Source of the DNA: Brevibacterium spongiae
GTDB lineage: Bacteria; Actinomycetota; Actinomycetes; Actinomycetales; Brevibacteriaceae
DNA length: 64,000 bases
Assembly: GCF_026168515.1 (NCBI RefSeq)
Contig: NZ_CP093443.1
Location: 3,472,001-3,536,000, forward strand
Reading direction: 5' to 3'
Positions within the stretch are counted from its first letter, which is position 1. Each line of letters opens with the position of its first letter. Below the pieces are notes generated by a model. That model made no database searches, was not told the DNA's origin, and worked only from the letters and a program-made list of their open reading frames with translations. Below are positions 17,924-28,199 of this stretch, piece after piece. A program made the translations under genes and the position numbers.

Positions 17924-20068
17924 TTGTACGACATCGCAGCGGCCGGCAAGGAACTGGGCTTCCCCGATCCCGCGGACCGCTTCCTCGATCGAGAGCTCAG
18001 CTGGCTGGCCTTCAACGAACGCGTCCTCGACCTCGCCTCGGATCCGGAGATCCCGCTGCTGGAGAGGGTCCGGTTCCTCTCGATCTTCGCAACGAACCTC
18101 GACGAGTTCTTCATGGTCCGCGTCGCCGGCCTCAAACGCCGCATCAACACCGGCCTGGCCGTGCCGAGCGTGACCGGCCGGATGCCCGCCCAGGTCATGC
18201 ACGCCATCGGCGTCCGCGCCTATGAGCTGATGAGCCGACATGCCGCACTGCTCAAGGAGGACATCGGCCCCCGCCTCGACGCGGAGTCGATCACGAAGAT
18301 CCAGGTCGAGGACCTCACCGCGGACGAGCGTGCCCGCGTCGACGAGTTCTTCTTCGGCCACGTCTTCCCCGTCCTCACCCCACTGGCCGTCGACCCGGCC
18401 CACCCGTTCCCCTACATCTCGGGCCTCTCGCTCAACCTCGGTGTGCTCCTGCGCTACCCGGATTCCGGCAAGGAGCTCTTCGCCCGCGTCAAGGTGCCCC
18501 CGCGCCTGCCCCGGTTCTTCAATGTCGCCGAGGCGACCGACCGTCCCGCCGGACGCGACGTCCCGGCCCGCTTCGTCGCCCTCGAGGACATCATCGCCGA
18601 GCACTTGGGCACCCTCTTCGAAGGCATGGAGGTCATCCACCACTCAACCTTCCGCGTCACCCGCAACGAAGACCTCGAGGTCGAAGAGGACGATGCGGAG
18701 AACCTGCTCAAGGCCCTGGAGAAGGAGCTGCTGCGCCGCCGCTTCGGTCCGGCCGTGCGGATGGAGATCACGGAGAACATCCACCCCCGAGTGCTCGAGA
18801 TGCTCAAGGACGAACTGGGCATCCACGAATCCGAGATCTACCACCTGCCGACCCCGCTCGACCTGTCCGGGATGTCCGATATCGCCGATGTTCCGCGCGA
18901 TGATCTGCATTTCCCGAAGATGGTCCCGCAGATGAACAAGGACCTGTCCCTGCGCGAATCCAGCGACCAGGTCGACGTGTTCGCCGCGGTGTCCAGCCGC
19001 GACATCCTGCTCCACCACCCCTACGATTCGTTCTCCACCAGTGTGCAGGCCTTCCTCGAACAGGCCGCAGCGGACAAGAACGTGCTCGCGATCAAGCAGA
19101 CCCTGTACCGCACCTCCGGCGATTCGCCGATCATCGACGCCCTCGTCGATGCCGCCCAGGCCGGCATCCAGGTCCTCGCCGTCGTCGAGATCAAGGCCCG
19201 CTTCGACGAGGAGGCCAACATCACGTGGGCGCGCAAGTTGGAGCGCGCCGGCGTGCACGTCGTCTACGGCATCGTCGGACTCAAAACGCATGCGAAGCTC
19301 TCCCTCGTCGTCCGTCAGGAAGCCGAGGGCCTGGCCCGCTACTGCCACGTCGGCACCGGCAACTATCACCCGAAGACCGCCCGCGGCTACGAGGACTTCG
19401 GTCTGCTGACGAAAGACCGGGCGGTCGCCGATGACCTGACGAAGCTGTTCAATCAGCTTTCGGGCTATGCGCCGAGATCCGAGTACTCGCGGCTGCTCGT
19501 CGCCCCCAGCCAGGTGCGCACGGGCCTCATCGACCTCATCGACTCGGAGATCGCGAATGTCGAGGCCGGCGGCACCGGGCAGGTGCGCATCAAGGTCAAC
19601 TCGATCGTCGACGAAGCCATCATCGACGCCCTCTACCGGGCCTCCCAGGCCGGAGTGGACGTCGAGGTCTTCGTCCGCGGCATCTGCGCCCTGCGGCCGG
19701 GGATCGACGGGCTGAGCGAGAACATCACCGTCCACTCAGTGCTCGGGAGGTTCCTCGAGCATTCCCGCGCGTTCGTCTTCGGCAACAACGGCGACCCCAT
19801 CGTCTACATCGGCTCCGCCGATATGATGCACCGCAACCTCGACCGCCGTGTCGAGACGCTCGTGCAGATCGTCGACGACAGCCACCGGGCGGAGATCATC
19901 GAACTCTTCGACCTCGCGTTCGCCCCGACCACCTCGGCGTTCGAACTGACCAGCGACGGCACCTGGACCAGACGCACCCATGACGCCGAGGGCAGCCCGC
20001 TGACCGACTATCAGTCGGAGCTCATCCGCAGACACCGGAAGCGTCGGCGAATCGGGGACGAAGCGTGA
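17924..20068 (+). CDS. ppk: Polyphosphate kinase 1
   Basis: 714-aa PPK1, which polymerises the gamma-phosphate of ATP into polyphosphate at the membrane. Evidence: the N domain ([19 protein letters not shown]), [18 protein letters not shown], the catalytic His475 in HVGTGNYHP (autophosphorylated histidine of the family), and the second conserved His636 in [15 protein letters not shown] use TTG 17924: AAGGAG lies 7 nt upstream and the protein begins [16 protein letters not shown], whereas the longer in-frame ORF reads through mshD as Arg-rich shadow sequence. It overlaps the Nudix gene by GTGA. Confidence 0.95.
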   Translation: MYDIAAAGKELGFPDPADRFLDRELSWLAFNERVLDLASDPEIPLLERVRFLSIFATNLDEFFMVRVAGLKRRINTGLAVPSVTGRMPAQVMHAIGVRAYELMSRHAALLKEDIGPRLDAESITKIQVEDLTADERARVDEFFFGHVFPVLTPLAVDPAHPFPYISGLSLNLGVLLRYPDSGKELFARVKVPPRLPRFFNVAEATDRPAGRDVPARFVALEDIIAEHLGTLFEGMEVIHHSTFRVTRNEDLEVEEDDAENLLKALEKELLRRRFGPAVRMEITENIHPRVLEMLKDELGIHESEIYHLPTPLDLSGMSDIADVPRDDLHFPKMVPQMNKDLSLRESSDQVDVFAAVSSRDILLHHPYDSFSTSVQAFLEQAAADKNVLAIKQTLYRTSGDSPIIDALVDAAQAGIQVLAVVEIKARFDEEANITWARKLERAGVHVVYGIVGLKTHAKLSLVVRQEAEGLARYCHVGTGNYHPKTARGYEDFGLLTKDRAVADDLTKLFNQLSGYAPRSEYSRLLVAPSQVRTGLIDLIDSEIANVEAGGTGQVRIKVNSIVDEAIIDALYRASQAGVDVEVFVRGICALRPGIDGLSENITVHSVLGRFLEHSRAFVFGNNGDPIVYIGSADMMHRNLDRRVETLVQIVDDSHRAEIIELFDLAFAPTTSAFELTSDGTWTRRTHDAEGSPLTDYQSELIRRHRKRRRIGDEA

Positions 20069-21039
20069 GCGGCTCCTCGGTCAGCTCGGCACAGGCGTCC
20101 TCCCGTGTCGAAGCCGATATCCTCGCCGCCGGCGCGGTGTGCTGGAGGCGCGGGGCCAAGGGTCTCGAAGTGGTCCTCATCCACCGTCCGAAGTACAACG
20201 ACTGGTCCTGGCCCAAGGGCAAGGTCGACCCTGGCGAGACGCTGCCGGAGACAGCCGTGCGCGAAGTCAAAGAGGAGACGGGACTCGACATCCACCTCGG
20301 CATCCCGCTGCCGTCGGCCGAATACACTGTCGGCGGCAACAACCTCAAGAAGGTCATCTACTGGTCGGCAGAGGTCACTGGCGAGACCGACTTCAATCCG
20401 GTGAACAGACGCGAGGTCGACCGTGCCGCTTGGTTCCCCGTCGCCGAGGCCAGGACGAAGCTGACGTCCTACGCCGATCGCGAGCAGCTCGACACGCTGG
20501 AGAAGTTCGACTCCACGGATGCGCTGCGGGCATGGCCGCTCATCCTCGTCAGACACGGCAAGGCGTTCCCGCGCGCAAAATGGTACGAAACCGAGCATGT
20601 GCGTCCGCTGCTCAAGCTCGGCACCCGACAGGCCATGGCGCTGACCGGCCTGCTCAGCGCCTGGGAGACGAAGAAGCTGATCTCTAGCCCGTGGAAGCGA
20701 TGCATGGCCACCCTGGCGCCGCTGTCGGCGGCTCGGGGAAAGTCGATCAAGAAAGTGTCGACCCTGAGCGAGAAGGCGACCGCGGCGGACCCGGAGAAGA
20801 CCGCGCGGTTCATCCGCAAACTGCTCGAGAAGGGCCGCCCCGTCATCTACTGCACGCACCGACCCGTGCTGCCGACCATCTTCTCCGTCTATGCCGAGCA
20901 CTCCCCCAAACGGGTTGAGGCGAAGCTGCCGAAGGACGATCCGTATCTCAAGCCCGGCGAGGTGCTCATCGCCTATGTCCGGCCCGGCCCAGTGCCGCGC
21001 ATCGTCGAGATCGAACGCGTCCGCCCCATCGACTCCTGA
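20065..21039 (+). CDS. Nudix hydrolase fused to histidine phosphatase (MutT1-like)
   Basis: 324-aa two-domain protein. Residues about 15-150 form a Nudix domain with a complete Nudix box ([14 protein letters not shown], then REVKEETG). Residues about 160-310 form a histidine-phosphatase-like domain ([14 protein letters not shown] with the RHG catalytic triad, and [11 protein letters not shown]). In mycobacteria the same architecture (MutT1) sanitises 8-oxo-dGTP and degrades diadenosine polyphosphates. Here it is translationally coupled to ppk (GTG start overlapping TGA), suggesting a link with nucleotide or polyphosphate turnover. Substrate not proven. Confidence 0.88.
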   Translation: MSGSSVSSAQASSRVEADILAAGAVCWRRGAKGLEVVLIHRPKYNDWSWPKGKVDPGETLPETAVREVKEETGLDIHLGIPLPSAEYTVGGNNLKKVIYWSAEVTGETDFNPVNRREVDRAAWFPVAEARTKLTSYADREQLDTLEKFDSTDALRAWPLILVRHGKAFPRAKWYETEHVRPLLKLGTRQAMALTGLLSAWETKKLISSPWKRCMATLAPLSAARGKSIKKVSTLSEKATAADPEKTARFIRKLLEKGRPVIYCTHRPVLPTIFSVYAEHSPKRVEAKLPKDDPYLKPGEVLIAYVRPGPVPRIVEIERVRPIDS

Positions 21040-21041
21040 GG

Positions 21042-21164
21042 TTCAGGGGACGGACGCCTGGGGCCAGCCGCCCGGGCACCTCGGCGCAGTGTCGGTTCAG
21101 GGGAGGGCGCAGCAGGCAGTGCCGCTTCAGGGAACGACGCGGTAGGCATTGTGGGTTTTCAGGG
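21042..21164 (-). repeat. Tandem copies of the methyltransferase gene 3' end
   Basis: The last codons and stop of the methyltransferase gene are repeated downstream in degenerate form. The word TTCAGGG (stop codon included) recurs at 21042, 21096, 21126 and 21158, and in the two nearest copies it is followed by variants of GCAGTAGGCA. Spacing is about 30-32 nt, then 54 nt. The 119-nt gap between the convergent genes is almost entirely this repeat. Confidence 0.7.
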
Positions 21165-21962
21165 CACCGTGCAGTAGGCACCGTACATGAGCGGCCCGAG
21201 CAGGGTGGCGTCCGCGGCGTCGAGCTCGTCACTGAGCCGCCCGGTGAGTGTGTCGACATCGAGCTCATCGGCGCTCACCCTCCCCCGCTGTTCGAGATAG
21301 GGCAGCAGAGCGGCGAGTGCGTTCGCCCAGCCGAAGCTCGGCGCCTCTGTCCCACCCCCGACCGGAGCGCTCAACGTCAGTGTCGGATCGGGCAGGCCGA
21401 CTGCGCGGAACGCACCGAAGAGATCCGCACCCATCCTGTTGTGGACGCCGATCTCAGCGAAGGTCTCGAGAATGAGAGACCTCACCCGTTCCCACAGCGG
21501 TGTGCTCACGCTCGCCCAGTCATGGGTGACGTCGAGCTCATGCATCACGAGCAGGCCTCCCGGTCGAAGATGGTGCTTGAGCCGCTCCAGCACCTCGATG
21601 GGGTCGGCTGTGTGCATGAGCACTGCCCTGCCGACGATTGCGTCGAACTCCCGATCCAGGTCGAGTGAGGCGAGATCCGCCTCGGCGAATTCGACCTTCG
21701 GGCCCAGCAGGGTCCGCGCCCCGTCGAGCGCGGAAGGATCCCGGTCGACGCCGAGCACGTGGCCGCCTGCGCCGACGAGATCGGCCGCGATGGCGGCCAC
21801 ATTGCCGGCCCCGGTGCCGATGTCGAGGACGCTCATGCCTTCGGTGATCCCGGCCTCTGTCAGCAGCTGTCTGGTCAGTGGGTCGAACACGACCGATTGG
21901 TCGCGCAGTCGTGTGTGTTCGCTCTCGGAATCCCCGAGAAGATAGCGGTTCTGCTCATGCAT
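21159..21962 (-). CDS. SAM-dependent methyltransferase (class I)
   Basis: 267-aa cytoplasmic methyltransferase with a Rossmann-type SAM site: motif I VLDIGTGAGNVAAIAADLV, acidic motif II LGVDRDPSALDGA, motif III EADLASLDLDREFDAIVGRA and post-motif HHLRPGGLLVMHELD. I start at ATG 21962 (MHEQNRYLLGD); upstream sequence in frame is unrelated and overlaps the promoter region. No conserved neighbour reveals its substrate. It is convergent with the Nudix gene and divergent from pstS. Confidence 0.85.
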   Translation of the reverse strand: MHEQNRYLLGDSESEHTRLRDQSVVFDPLTRQLLTEAGITEGMSVLDIGTGAGNVAAIAADLVGAGGHVLGVDRDPSALDGARTLLGPKVEFAEADLASLDLDREFDAIVGRAVLMHTADPIEVLERLKHHLRPGGLLVMHELDVTHDWASVSTPLWERVRSLILETFAEIGVHNRMGADLFGAFRAVGLPDPTLTLSAPVGGGTEAPSFGWANALAALLPYLEQRGRVSADELDVDTLTGRLSDELDAADATLLGPLMYGAYCTVP

Positions 21963-22377
21963 CGGTGCCTCCACCGTCGTTGTCCTCCGCCCGGGCACCC
22001 AGCTTGGGTTTCCGGACCGTTCACATGAGGGACGGTAGGGATGGGCACCTGGCCAGGGCAAGGGTTCGACGAACCTCAGGAAGTGCACGCATACTCGGCA
22101 GGGAACGGTCGCAGACGCGCCTGGAACGGGGCGATGTGCATCGGTCGGTGGGAGCGGATCGGCGGGCCGCCTCGGCGAGGGGACAAGCGTCCCTGTGGGG
22201 ATCCTTTCACGGATCGCATGCGGTCTGTGATCAAGCACTCAAGGTGGTTCCAACCCTTCGCCGCTCGTTCACCTTCCATTCATGTTCCAACTCCTTGCAC
22301 TTCACGCGTGATCCTTAGCGTGGTACACGAGCAATCGAGACCCCTCGAGCTGTGTCCACAACATGAAAGGCATCTTC
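21963..22377 (+). promoter_or_regulatory. 415-nt regulatory region between methyltransferase and pstS
   Basis: No convincing gene. It holds a CCGCCTCGG motif at about 22170, the PHO-box-like repeats at 22267-22310 and the pstS leader. An AT-richer stretch, CCTTAGCGTGGTACAC, follows the repeats and may contain the -10 region. The methyltransferase promoter must lie in the left part, but I see no clear consensus. Confidence 0.55.
22267..22310 (+). promoter_or_regulatory. PHO-box-like operator of pstS (four 11-bp direct repeats)
   Basis: Four contiguous 11-nt units, for example GTTCACCTTCC at 22267 and CTTCACGCGTG at 22300, match the layout of actinobacterial PhoP boxes (repeats of GTTCACC-type units every 11 nt). 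They lie about 70-110 nt upstream of pstS, the classical PhoP target. The PhoPR pair is not in this window. Confidence 0.6.
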
Positions 22378-23478
22378 GTGAAGATGAAGCATCTCGCCCC
22401 CTCAGCTGCGATCCTCGCGGTCGGCGCCCTCACCCTCTCGGCCTGCGGCGGAGCCTCGGCCACCGGTGAAGAGGCTTCCGGCGGCAACAGTGACCTGCAG
22501 GGCACCCTGACCGGCATCGGCGCATCCTCTCAGAAGGCCGCCATGGATGCTTGGACCGCGGACTTCACCTCGGAGAACTCCGGCGTGACCGTCAACTACT
22601 CCCCCGACGGCTCGGGTGCCGGTCGCGAGCAGTTCCTCGCCGGAAACGCGCAGTTCGCCGGCTCCGACGCCCACCTCGACGATGAAGAGGTCAAGGCCGG
22701 AGAAGAAGCCTGCGGCGCCGACGGAGCCTACGAGTTCCCCGTCTACATCTCCCCGATCGCCGTGACGTTCAACGTCGAAGGCGTCGACGAGCTCAACCTC
22801 TCTCCCGACACGATCGCGAAGATCTTCAAGGGCGACATCACGAACTGGAACGACAAGGCCATCAAGGCCGACAACCCGGACGCCGATCTGCCTGATCTCA
22901 AGATCACCGCCGTCCACCGCGCCGACGACTCGGGCACCACCGAGAACTTCGCCGAGTACCTCAAGGCCACCGCCGAGAAGACGTGGGACGCAGAGGTCGA
23001 CGGAAACTTCCCGAAGGAGTACGGCGGCGAGGCCTCGCAGGGCACCGACGGCGTCATCCAGACCGTCTCGGACACCGACGGCGCCATCGGCTACGCGGAT
23101 GCCTCCGCTGTCGGTGAGCTGTCCACCGCCAAGGTCAAGGTCGGCGAAGAGTTCGTGGAGCTCTCCCCCGAAGCCGCGACCAAGGTCGTCGACGCCTCGG
23201 AGAAGGTCGAAGGACGCAGCGAAGGCGACCTCGCCTACGACCTCGCCCGCGACACCACCGAGTCCGGTGCCTACCCGATCGTCCTCGTCTCCTACCACCT
23301 CGTCTGCTCGTCCTACAAGGACCAGGAGACCGTGGACATGGTCAAGGCCTGGGAGAAGTTCGTGGTCTCGGAAGAGGGACAGAAGTCGGCCGCCGATTCG
23401 GCCGGTTCCGCTCCGATCTCCGACGAACTCCGTACGGAAATCGAGAAGGTCATCGACTCAATCAAGGTTGCAGGCTGA
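22378..23478 (+). CDS. pstS: Phosphate-binding lipoprotein PstS
   Basis: 366-aa high-affinity phosphate receptor of the Pst ABC importer. The signal peptide ends in a lipobox (ALTLSACGG), so the mature protein is lipid-anchored at Cys. Phosphate-site motifs typical of PstS are GIGASSQKAAMDAW, YSPDGSGAGREQF, FAGSDAHLDDEE and VHRADDSGTTENFAEYL. I chose GTG 22378 because AAAGG lies 7 nt upstream. ATG 22363 has no ribosome site and ATG 22384 is an alternative; all share the lipobox. A hairpin terminator follows before pstC, which would favour excess binding protein. Confidence 0.95.
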   Translation: MKMKHLAPSAAILAVGALTLSACGGASATGEEASGGNSDLQGTLTGIGASSQKAAMDAWTADFTSENSGVTVNYSPDGSGAGREQFLAGNAQFAGSDAHLDDEEVKAGEEACGADGAYEFPVYISPIAVTFNVEGVDELNLSPDTIAKIFKGDITNWNDKAIKADNPDADLPDLKITAVHRADDSGTTENFAEYLKATAEKTWDAEVDGNFPKEYGGEASQGTDGVIQTVSDTDGAIGYADASAVGELSTAKVKVGEEFVELSPEAATKVVDASEKVEGRSEGDLAYDLARDTTESGAYPIVLVSYHLVCSSYKDQETVDMVKAWEKFVVSEEGQKSAADSAGSAPISDELRTEIEKVIDSIKVAG

Positions 23479-23514
23479 CATTTGGTCTCTGACCTCGAGA
23501 AATAACCAGTCGGG

Positions 23515-23542
23515 AGCGGCGCAGATCCCCTGCGCCGCTTTT
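23515..23542 (+). terminator. Intra-operon terminator between pstS and pstC
   Basis: A 9-bp perfect stem (23515-23523 with 23531-23539) with a 7-nt loop is followed by TTTT. It lies in the 145-nt gap after pstS. Partial read-through would lower pstCAB relative to pstS mRNA. Confidence 0.75.
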
Positions 23543-23623
23543 CGGCGCGTGTGGAGCATCCACCAGGCTCCGCCCCCTGTGGGACCATCCCGGGTTCCAC
23601 CACAAGTCACGTGAGGAGTACTT

Positions 23624-24646
23624 GTGCCGACCAGCACACAGACCACCGAGTCAGGCCCCACAGGGCCCGGCTCCACACCACAGTCCGGAGCTTCGCCGCA
23701 GGGCTCAAGTTCCGCACCTAAGCAGCAGAAGACCGTCGTCCGTCCCGGCGACCGGATCTTCTCCGCCGCCACACTCATCGCCGGCATCCTGATCCTGCTC
23801 ATCCTCGCGGGTGTGGCCCTGTTCCTTCTCGCGCAGTCGTCGGACACCATCTCTGCGCAGATCAACGATCCGTCGCAGATCACCGGCGGCAAGGGATTCT
23901 TCTCCTATGTGTGGCCGCTGGTCATCGGCACGCTCATCTCCGCAGCCATCGCTCTGGTCGTGGCGACGCCCTTCGCTCTGGGCATCGCGCTGTTCACCAC
24001 GCACATGGCTCCGCGCAAGCTCGCTCCGACGCTCGGCTACGTCATCGACCTGCTCGCTGCGATCCCCTCGGTCGTCTACGGTCTCTGGGGCATCGCCCTG
24101 GCCGGCAACCTCACCGGCTTCTACCTGTGGCTGTCGAAGTGGTTCGGGTGGATCCCGATCTTCGCACCCGCCGCGGACGGGTCGGTCTCGCAGACGGGAC
24201 GCACGCTGCTGACCGCCTCGCTCGTGCTCTCGATCATGATCCTGCCGATCATCACCTCGCTGACGCGTGAGATCTTCCTCCAGACTCCGCGCCTGCAGGA
24301 AGAAGCTGCCCTGGCTCTGGGCGCCACCCGCTGGGAGATGATCCGCATGGCCGTGCTCCCGTTCGGCAAATCCGGCATCGTCTCGGCGACGATGCTCGGT
24401 CTCGGTCGTGCCCTCGGCGAGACCATGGCTGTGGCCATGATCCTCTCCCCCGGCGTCCTCACCGCCTCGCTCGTCGTCAGCGGCAACCAGACCATCGCCT
24501 CTGAGATCGCGCAGAACTTCCCCGAGGCCGCGGGCCTGCGCCTGTCCGAACTCATCACGGTCGGCCTCGTCCTCTTCGTCATCACTCTGCTGGTGAACAT
24601 GGGGGCCCGCGCCATCGTCGCCCGTACTTCGGTGAAGGGAAGCTGA
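23624..24646 (+). CDS. pstC: Phosphate ABC transporter permease PstC
   Basis: 340-aa membrane permease with about six helices. A disordered N-terminal stretch (first 40 residues, Pro/Gly/Ser/Thr-rich) precedes DRIFSAATLIAGILILLIL. The family signature region is LQEEAALALGATRWEMIRMA (EAA loop), followed by GLGRALGETMAVAMIL. GTG 23624 is preceded by GAGGAG at 8-13 nt. pstA follows 5 nt after its stop. Confidence 0.95.
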   Translation: MPTSTQTTESGPTGPGSTPQSGASPQGSSSAPKQQKTVVRPGDRIFSAATLIAGILILLILAGVALFLLAQSSDTISAQINDPSQITGGKGFFSYVWPLVIGTLISAAIALVVATPFALGIALFTTHMAPRKLAPTLGYVIDLLAAIPSVVYGLWGIALAGNLTGFYLWLSKWFGWIPIFAPAADGSVSQTGRTLLTASLVLSIMILPIITSLTREIFLQTPRLQEEAALALGATRWEMIRMAVLPFGKSGIVSATMLGLGRALGETMAVAMILSPGVLTASLVVSGNQTIASEIAQNFPEAAGLRLSELITVGLVLFVITLLVNMGARAIVARTSVKGS

Positions 24647-24651
24647 GAACG

Positions 24652-25788
24652 TTGACCACCGCAGACACTGCCATCGCCAAACCCGCGAAGCTGACTTCGA
24701 AGCAGCTGCCCAAGGCCACGCCCTGGGTCATCGCCGTCGCCTCGATCATTGCGGCGATCATCATCAGCTTTATCGCCTTCGGCGGCTTCAACATCCCCGT
24801 CGTCGCCGTTCTCGCCGGACTCATCAACATCGTTGCCGTACTCGCGGTCTCCGGAGCCTACGAAGGCCGCCGCAAGGCCGTCGACCGTGTGGCGACCACC
24901 GTCGTCACTTCGACGTTCGTCCTCGCCTGTGTTCCCCTCATCTCCCTGCTGTGGCTGACCGTGTCCAAGGGCGGCGCCGCCATCAGCGGCGACCTGCTCA
25001 CCCGCACCATGCTCGGCATGAAGGGTGTGCTCGACCAGCAGTACGTCGCCGGCGAAGCCACTCTGGCGGGCGGCTTCTACCACGCCATCGTCGGCACCGT
25101 GCTCATCACACTCGCTGCCTGCATCATCTCGATCCCGATCGGCGTCCTCACCGCCATCTACCTCGTCGAGTACGCGGGCAAGAACCGTCTGGGCAAGTCC
25201 ATCACCTTCCTCGTCGACGTGATGACCGGCATTCCCTCGATCGTGGCCGGCCTCTTCGCCTTCGCACTCTTCTCGACGATCGCGAACCTGGTCATGCCCG
25301 CGTCCGCGGGGATCGCGAAGACCGGCTTCACCGCGGCCGTGGCCCTGTCCGTGCTGATGATCCCGATCGTCGTGCGCAACACCGAGGAGATCCTCCGCCT
25401 GGTGCCGATGGACCTGCGCGAAGCCTCCTACGCACTGGGCGTGCCGAAGTGGAAGACGATCGTGAAGATCGTTCTGCCCACCTCGGTGTCGGGCATCCTC
25501 TCGGGTGTCACCATCGCCATCGCCCGCGTCATCGGTGAGACCGCACCGATCATGGTCACTGCCGGATTCGCGAAGACCCTCAACTGGAACCTCTTCTCCG
25601 GCTGGATGTCGACGCTGCCGACCTTCATCTACGACTCGCAGCTGCGACCGGTCTCTCCCGGCGCTGCGGCACTGGCCAGCTCCGAACGCGCTTGGGCCGC
25701 CGCCCTCGTGCTCGTCCTCCTGGTCATGGTCCTCAACCTGCTCGCACGCATCATCGCGAAGGTGCTCGCACCGAAGGCCGGCCGCTGA
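24652..25788 (+). CDS. pstA: Phosphate ABC transporter permease PstA
   Basis: 378-aa partner permease of PstC. It has three N-terminal helices not found in short PstA forms, then the conserved core GILTAIYLVEY-type region (here IGVLTAIYLVEYAGKN), FLVDVMTGIPSIVAGLFAF, the EAA loop LREASYALGVPKWKTIVKI and ARVIGETAPIMVTAG. The start is TTG 24652, 5 nt after pstC with GAAGGGAAG upstream. Its 3' end is followed by a 14-bp tandem repeat that copies the stop-codon region. Confidence 0.95.
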   Translation: MTTADTAIAKPAKLTSKQLPKATPWVIAVASIIAAIIISFIAFGGFNIPVVAVLAGLINIVAVLAVSGAYEGRRKAVDRVATTVVTSTFVLACVPLISLLWLTVSKGGAAISGDLLTRTMLGMKGVLDQQYVAGEATLAGGFYHAIVGTVLITLAACIISIPIGVLTAIYLVEYAGKNRLGKSITFLVDVMTGIPSIVAGLFAFALFSTIANLVMPASAGIAKTGFTAAVALSVLMIPIVVRNTEEILRLVPMDLREASYALGVPKWKTIVKIVLPTSVSGILSGVTIAIARVIGETAPIMVTAGFAKTLNWNLFSGWMSTLPTFIYDSQLRPVSPGAAALASSERAWAAALVLVLLVMVLNLLARIIAKVLAPKAGR

Positions 25789-25835
25789 TCACGGGCCGGT
25801 GATCACCAGCTGCTGATCGCCCGCCGGTGATCGCC
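25780..25835 (+). repeat. 14-bp tandem repeat carrying reiterated stop triplets after pstA
   Basis: TGATC occurs at 25786 (the pstA stop), 25800, 25814 and 25828, exactly every 14 nt, within units close to GGCCGSTGATCACC. Four copies of the pstA 3' end therefore lie in tandem between pstA and pstB. Adjacent units can also pair as small hairpins (GATCAC/GTGATC). Confidence 0.8.
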
Positions 25836-25885
25836 TGCCGCCCACAGACTTCCAGACTCATCAGAATCCACGGATAGGAAACACA

Positions 25886-26665
<780 letters not shown>

Positions 26666-26756
26666 TCTGAGGTTCGCAGCGGGCGGGATGCCGGCTCTGG
26701 CGGGACTCCGGCTCTGGCGGGGTGACGTATCGGGCGCAGTGCGCCTCAGCTCCTCA

Positions 26757-26822
26757 TTCTCCGGTCGTTCCAGTGCGTTCTCCGCGTGAGAATCGCTCTG
26801 GAACGACCGGAGAACTTTTTTT
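26757..26822 (+). terminator. Rho-independent terminator of the pst operon
   Basis: Arms 26757-26773 and 26798-26814 form a perfect 17-bp stem. The 24-nt loop can fold further, and a run of seven T follows at 26816-26822. On the other strand it would also serve the convergent HxlR gene. Confidence 0.9.
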
Positions 26823-26830
26823 GCCTGGAC

Positions 26831-27484
26831 TCATTTGCCGTTCGGTGGGGTGCTGGCAGCATCGTCTAAGGGTGCCCGGAAGGCGCGGGCGAACTCCGTC
26901 AGTAGGGATTCGTCCCCGGCGACTGTCACCGCTCCGTCAGCCACTGCCGTCTTCGCATCACCACCGGCCAGCAGCCCTCGCAAGCCCGTCCCTCCGATGA
27001 AGACCTGTGCCGACGGATCGGCACCTTCGGCCACGTCGACCCCGGATTCATGCACTGCCGCGTGAGCGACTGCCGGACCGGCCGTCACTTCGACGGTGAA
27101 GGGGCGCACGCTCACGTCGGTCCGAGACGTCAGCAGAGCAGCAGCCAACGAACTGTCGGTGGGCACTTCGTCCTCACGAGGAGCGGCCAAGCGGCGCGAG
27201 CCCCAGCGGCCGAGTTCGATGAGCACGGGGCCGAGGCCCTCTCCGTACTCACTGAGCCGATAGACGACATGCCGGTCCTTGAGGCTGCGTTCGACGATGC
27301 CGGCGGACTCGAGATCGCGCAGACGGGTAGTCAGCAAGTTCGATGGGATGCCGGGGATGCCCTGCCGCAGCTCGTTGAAGCGCTTCGCCCCCACGAGGAG
27401 GTCGCGAAGGATGATCAGAGACCACCGCTCGCCCAGAATCTCGGCCGCCCTGGCCAAGCCGCAGTATTGCCCGTACGACTTCAT
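26831..27484 (-). CDS. HxlR-family regulator with C-terminal SCP2-like domain
   Basis: 217-aa DNA-binding regulator. Residues 1-95 form the HxlR winged helix (YCGLARAAEILGERWSLIIL, RDLLVGAKRFNELRQGIPGI, NLLTTRLRDLESAGIVER). Residues about 120-205 resemble a sterol-carrier SCP2-like domain (DPSAQVFIGGTGLRGLLAGG, VTVAGDESLLTEFARAF), a known extension in actinobacterial HxlR proteins that may bind a hydrophobic ligand. It is divergent from the RibD-fold reductase gene, so autoregulation and control of that gene from the shared 109-nt spacer are likely. Confidence 0.85.
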   Translation of the reverse strand: MKSYGQYCGLARAAEILGERWSLIILRDLLVGAKRFNELRQGIPGIPSNLLTTRLRDLESAGIVERSLKDRHVVYRLSEYGEGLGPVLIELGRWGSRRLAAPREDEVPTDSSLAAALLTSRTDVSVRPFTVEVTAGPAVAHAAVHESGVDVAEGADPSAQVFIGGTGLRGLLAGGDAKTAVADGAVTVAGDESLLTEFARAFRAPLDDAASTPPNGK

Positions 27485-27593
27485 GATTGACAGTGTAGCG
27501 ATAATGCTTCATCATTAAAACTGCAGTTCAATTTTTAAACTGATACGAGCTGCGCGACACTCGACTCACACGACACTCACCGAGGAGAACATC
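27485..27593. promoter_or_regulatory. Divergent promoter/operator region of HxlR and reductase genes
   Basis: A conspicuously AT-rich patch (27505-27545) in GC-rich DNA. It contains the palindrome AACTGCAGTT (27519-27528) and the near-direct repeat TTAAAACTG / TTTAAACTG at 27515 and 27534. It is the obvious place for HxlR binding and for both promoters. Exact boxes are not assignable. Confidence 0.5.
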
Positions 27594-28154
27594 ATGAGCC
27601 GCACCGTCATCGCCGCACTGTTCCAGTCTCTCGACGGCATCGCTTCGGACCCGTTCAACTTCCAGTTCGACTCCTTCGACCAAGAGATGGGCGAATGGAT
27701 GAACACGGCCATCGGCGGAGTCGACGACTGCGTCCTCGGCCGGATCACCTATCAGGAGTGGGAGAACTACTGGCCGAACCATACAGAGGGCGAGGACGCG
27801 CCGTTCGCCGACTTCATCAACTCGACGCCCAAACACATCGCTTCGACGACGCTGTCACAGGCAGACCTCCGGTGGGAGAAATCGACGCTCATTCAGGGAG
27901 ACCTCGTCGATTTCGTCCGAACGCTCAAAGAGACAGACGGCGGGAAGATCGCCGTCGAAGGCTCGATGTCCGTCGTCCGTCAGCTCGTCGAAGCCGGCCT
28001 CGTCGATGAGCTGACGCTGGCCATACATCCGGTTGTCGCCGGCAGCGGACGGTCCCTCTTCGAGGGCGGGGCGACGACTCGACTCGCACTCAAGGACGTC
28101 CAGCGCACCAGCAAGGGAAACCTGTTGGCCACGTACGGGCCTTTCACCAGCTGA
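27594..28154 (+). CDS. RibD C-terminal/dihydrofolate-reductase-fold protein
   Basis: 186-aa NADPH-binding reductase-like protein of the RibD_C family. Family features are MSRTVIAALFQSLDGIASDP at the start, VDDCVLGRITYQEW, VDFVRTLKETDGGKIAVEGS and the C-terminal VDELTLAIHPVVAGSGRSLF. These stand-alone proteins are mostly uncharacterised; true DHFR or riboflavin activity is not implied. It is probably the regulated target of the divergent HxlR gene. Confidence 0.87.
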   Translation: MSRTVIAALFQSLDGIASDPFNFQFDSFDQEMGEWMNTAIGGVDDCVLGRITYQEWENYWPNHTEGEDAPFADFINSTPKHIASTTLSQADLRWEKSTLIQGDLVDFVRTLKETDGGKIAVEGSMSVVRQLVEAGLVDELTLAIHPVVAGSGRSLFEGGATTRLALKDVQRTSKGNLLATYGPFTS

Positions 28155-28199
28155 CAAACGACCGGCGGGTGACTGCGACGATGGCTGCGGCGTCGGTCG

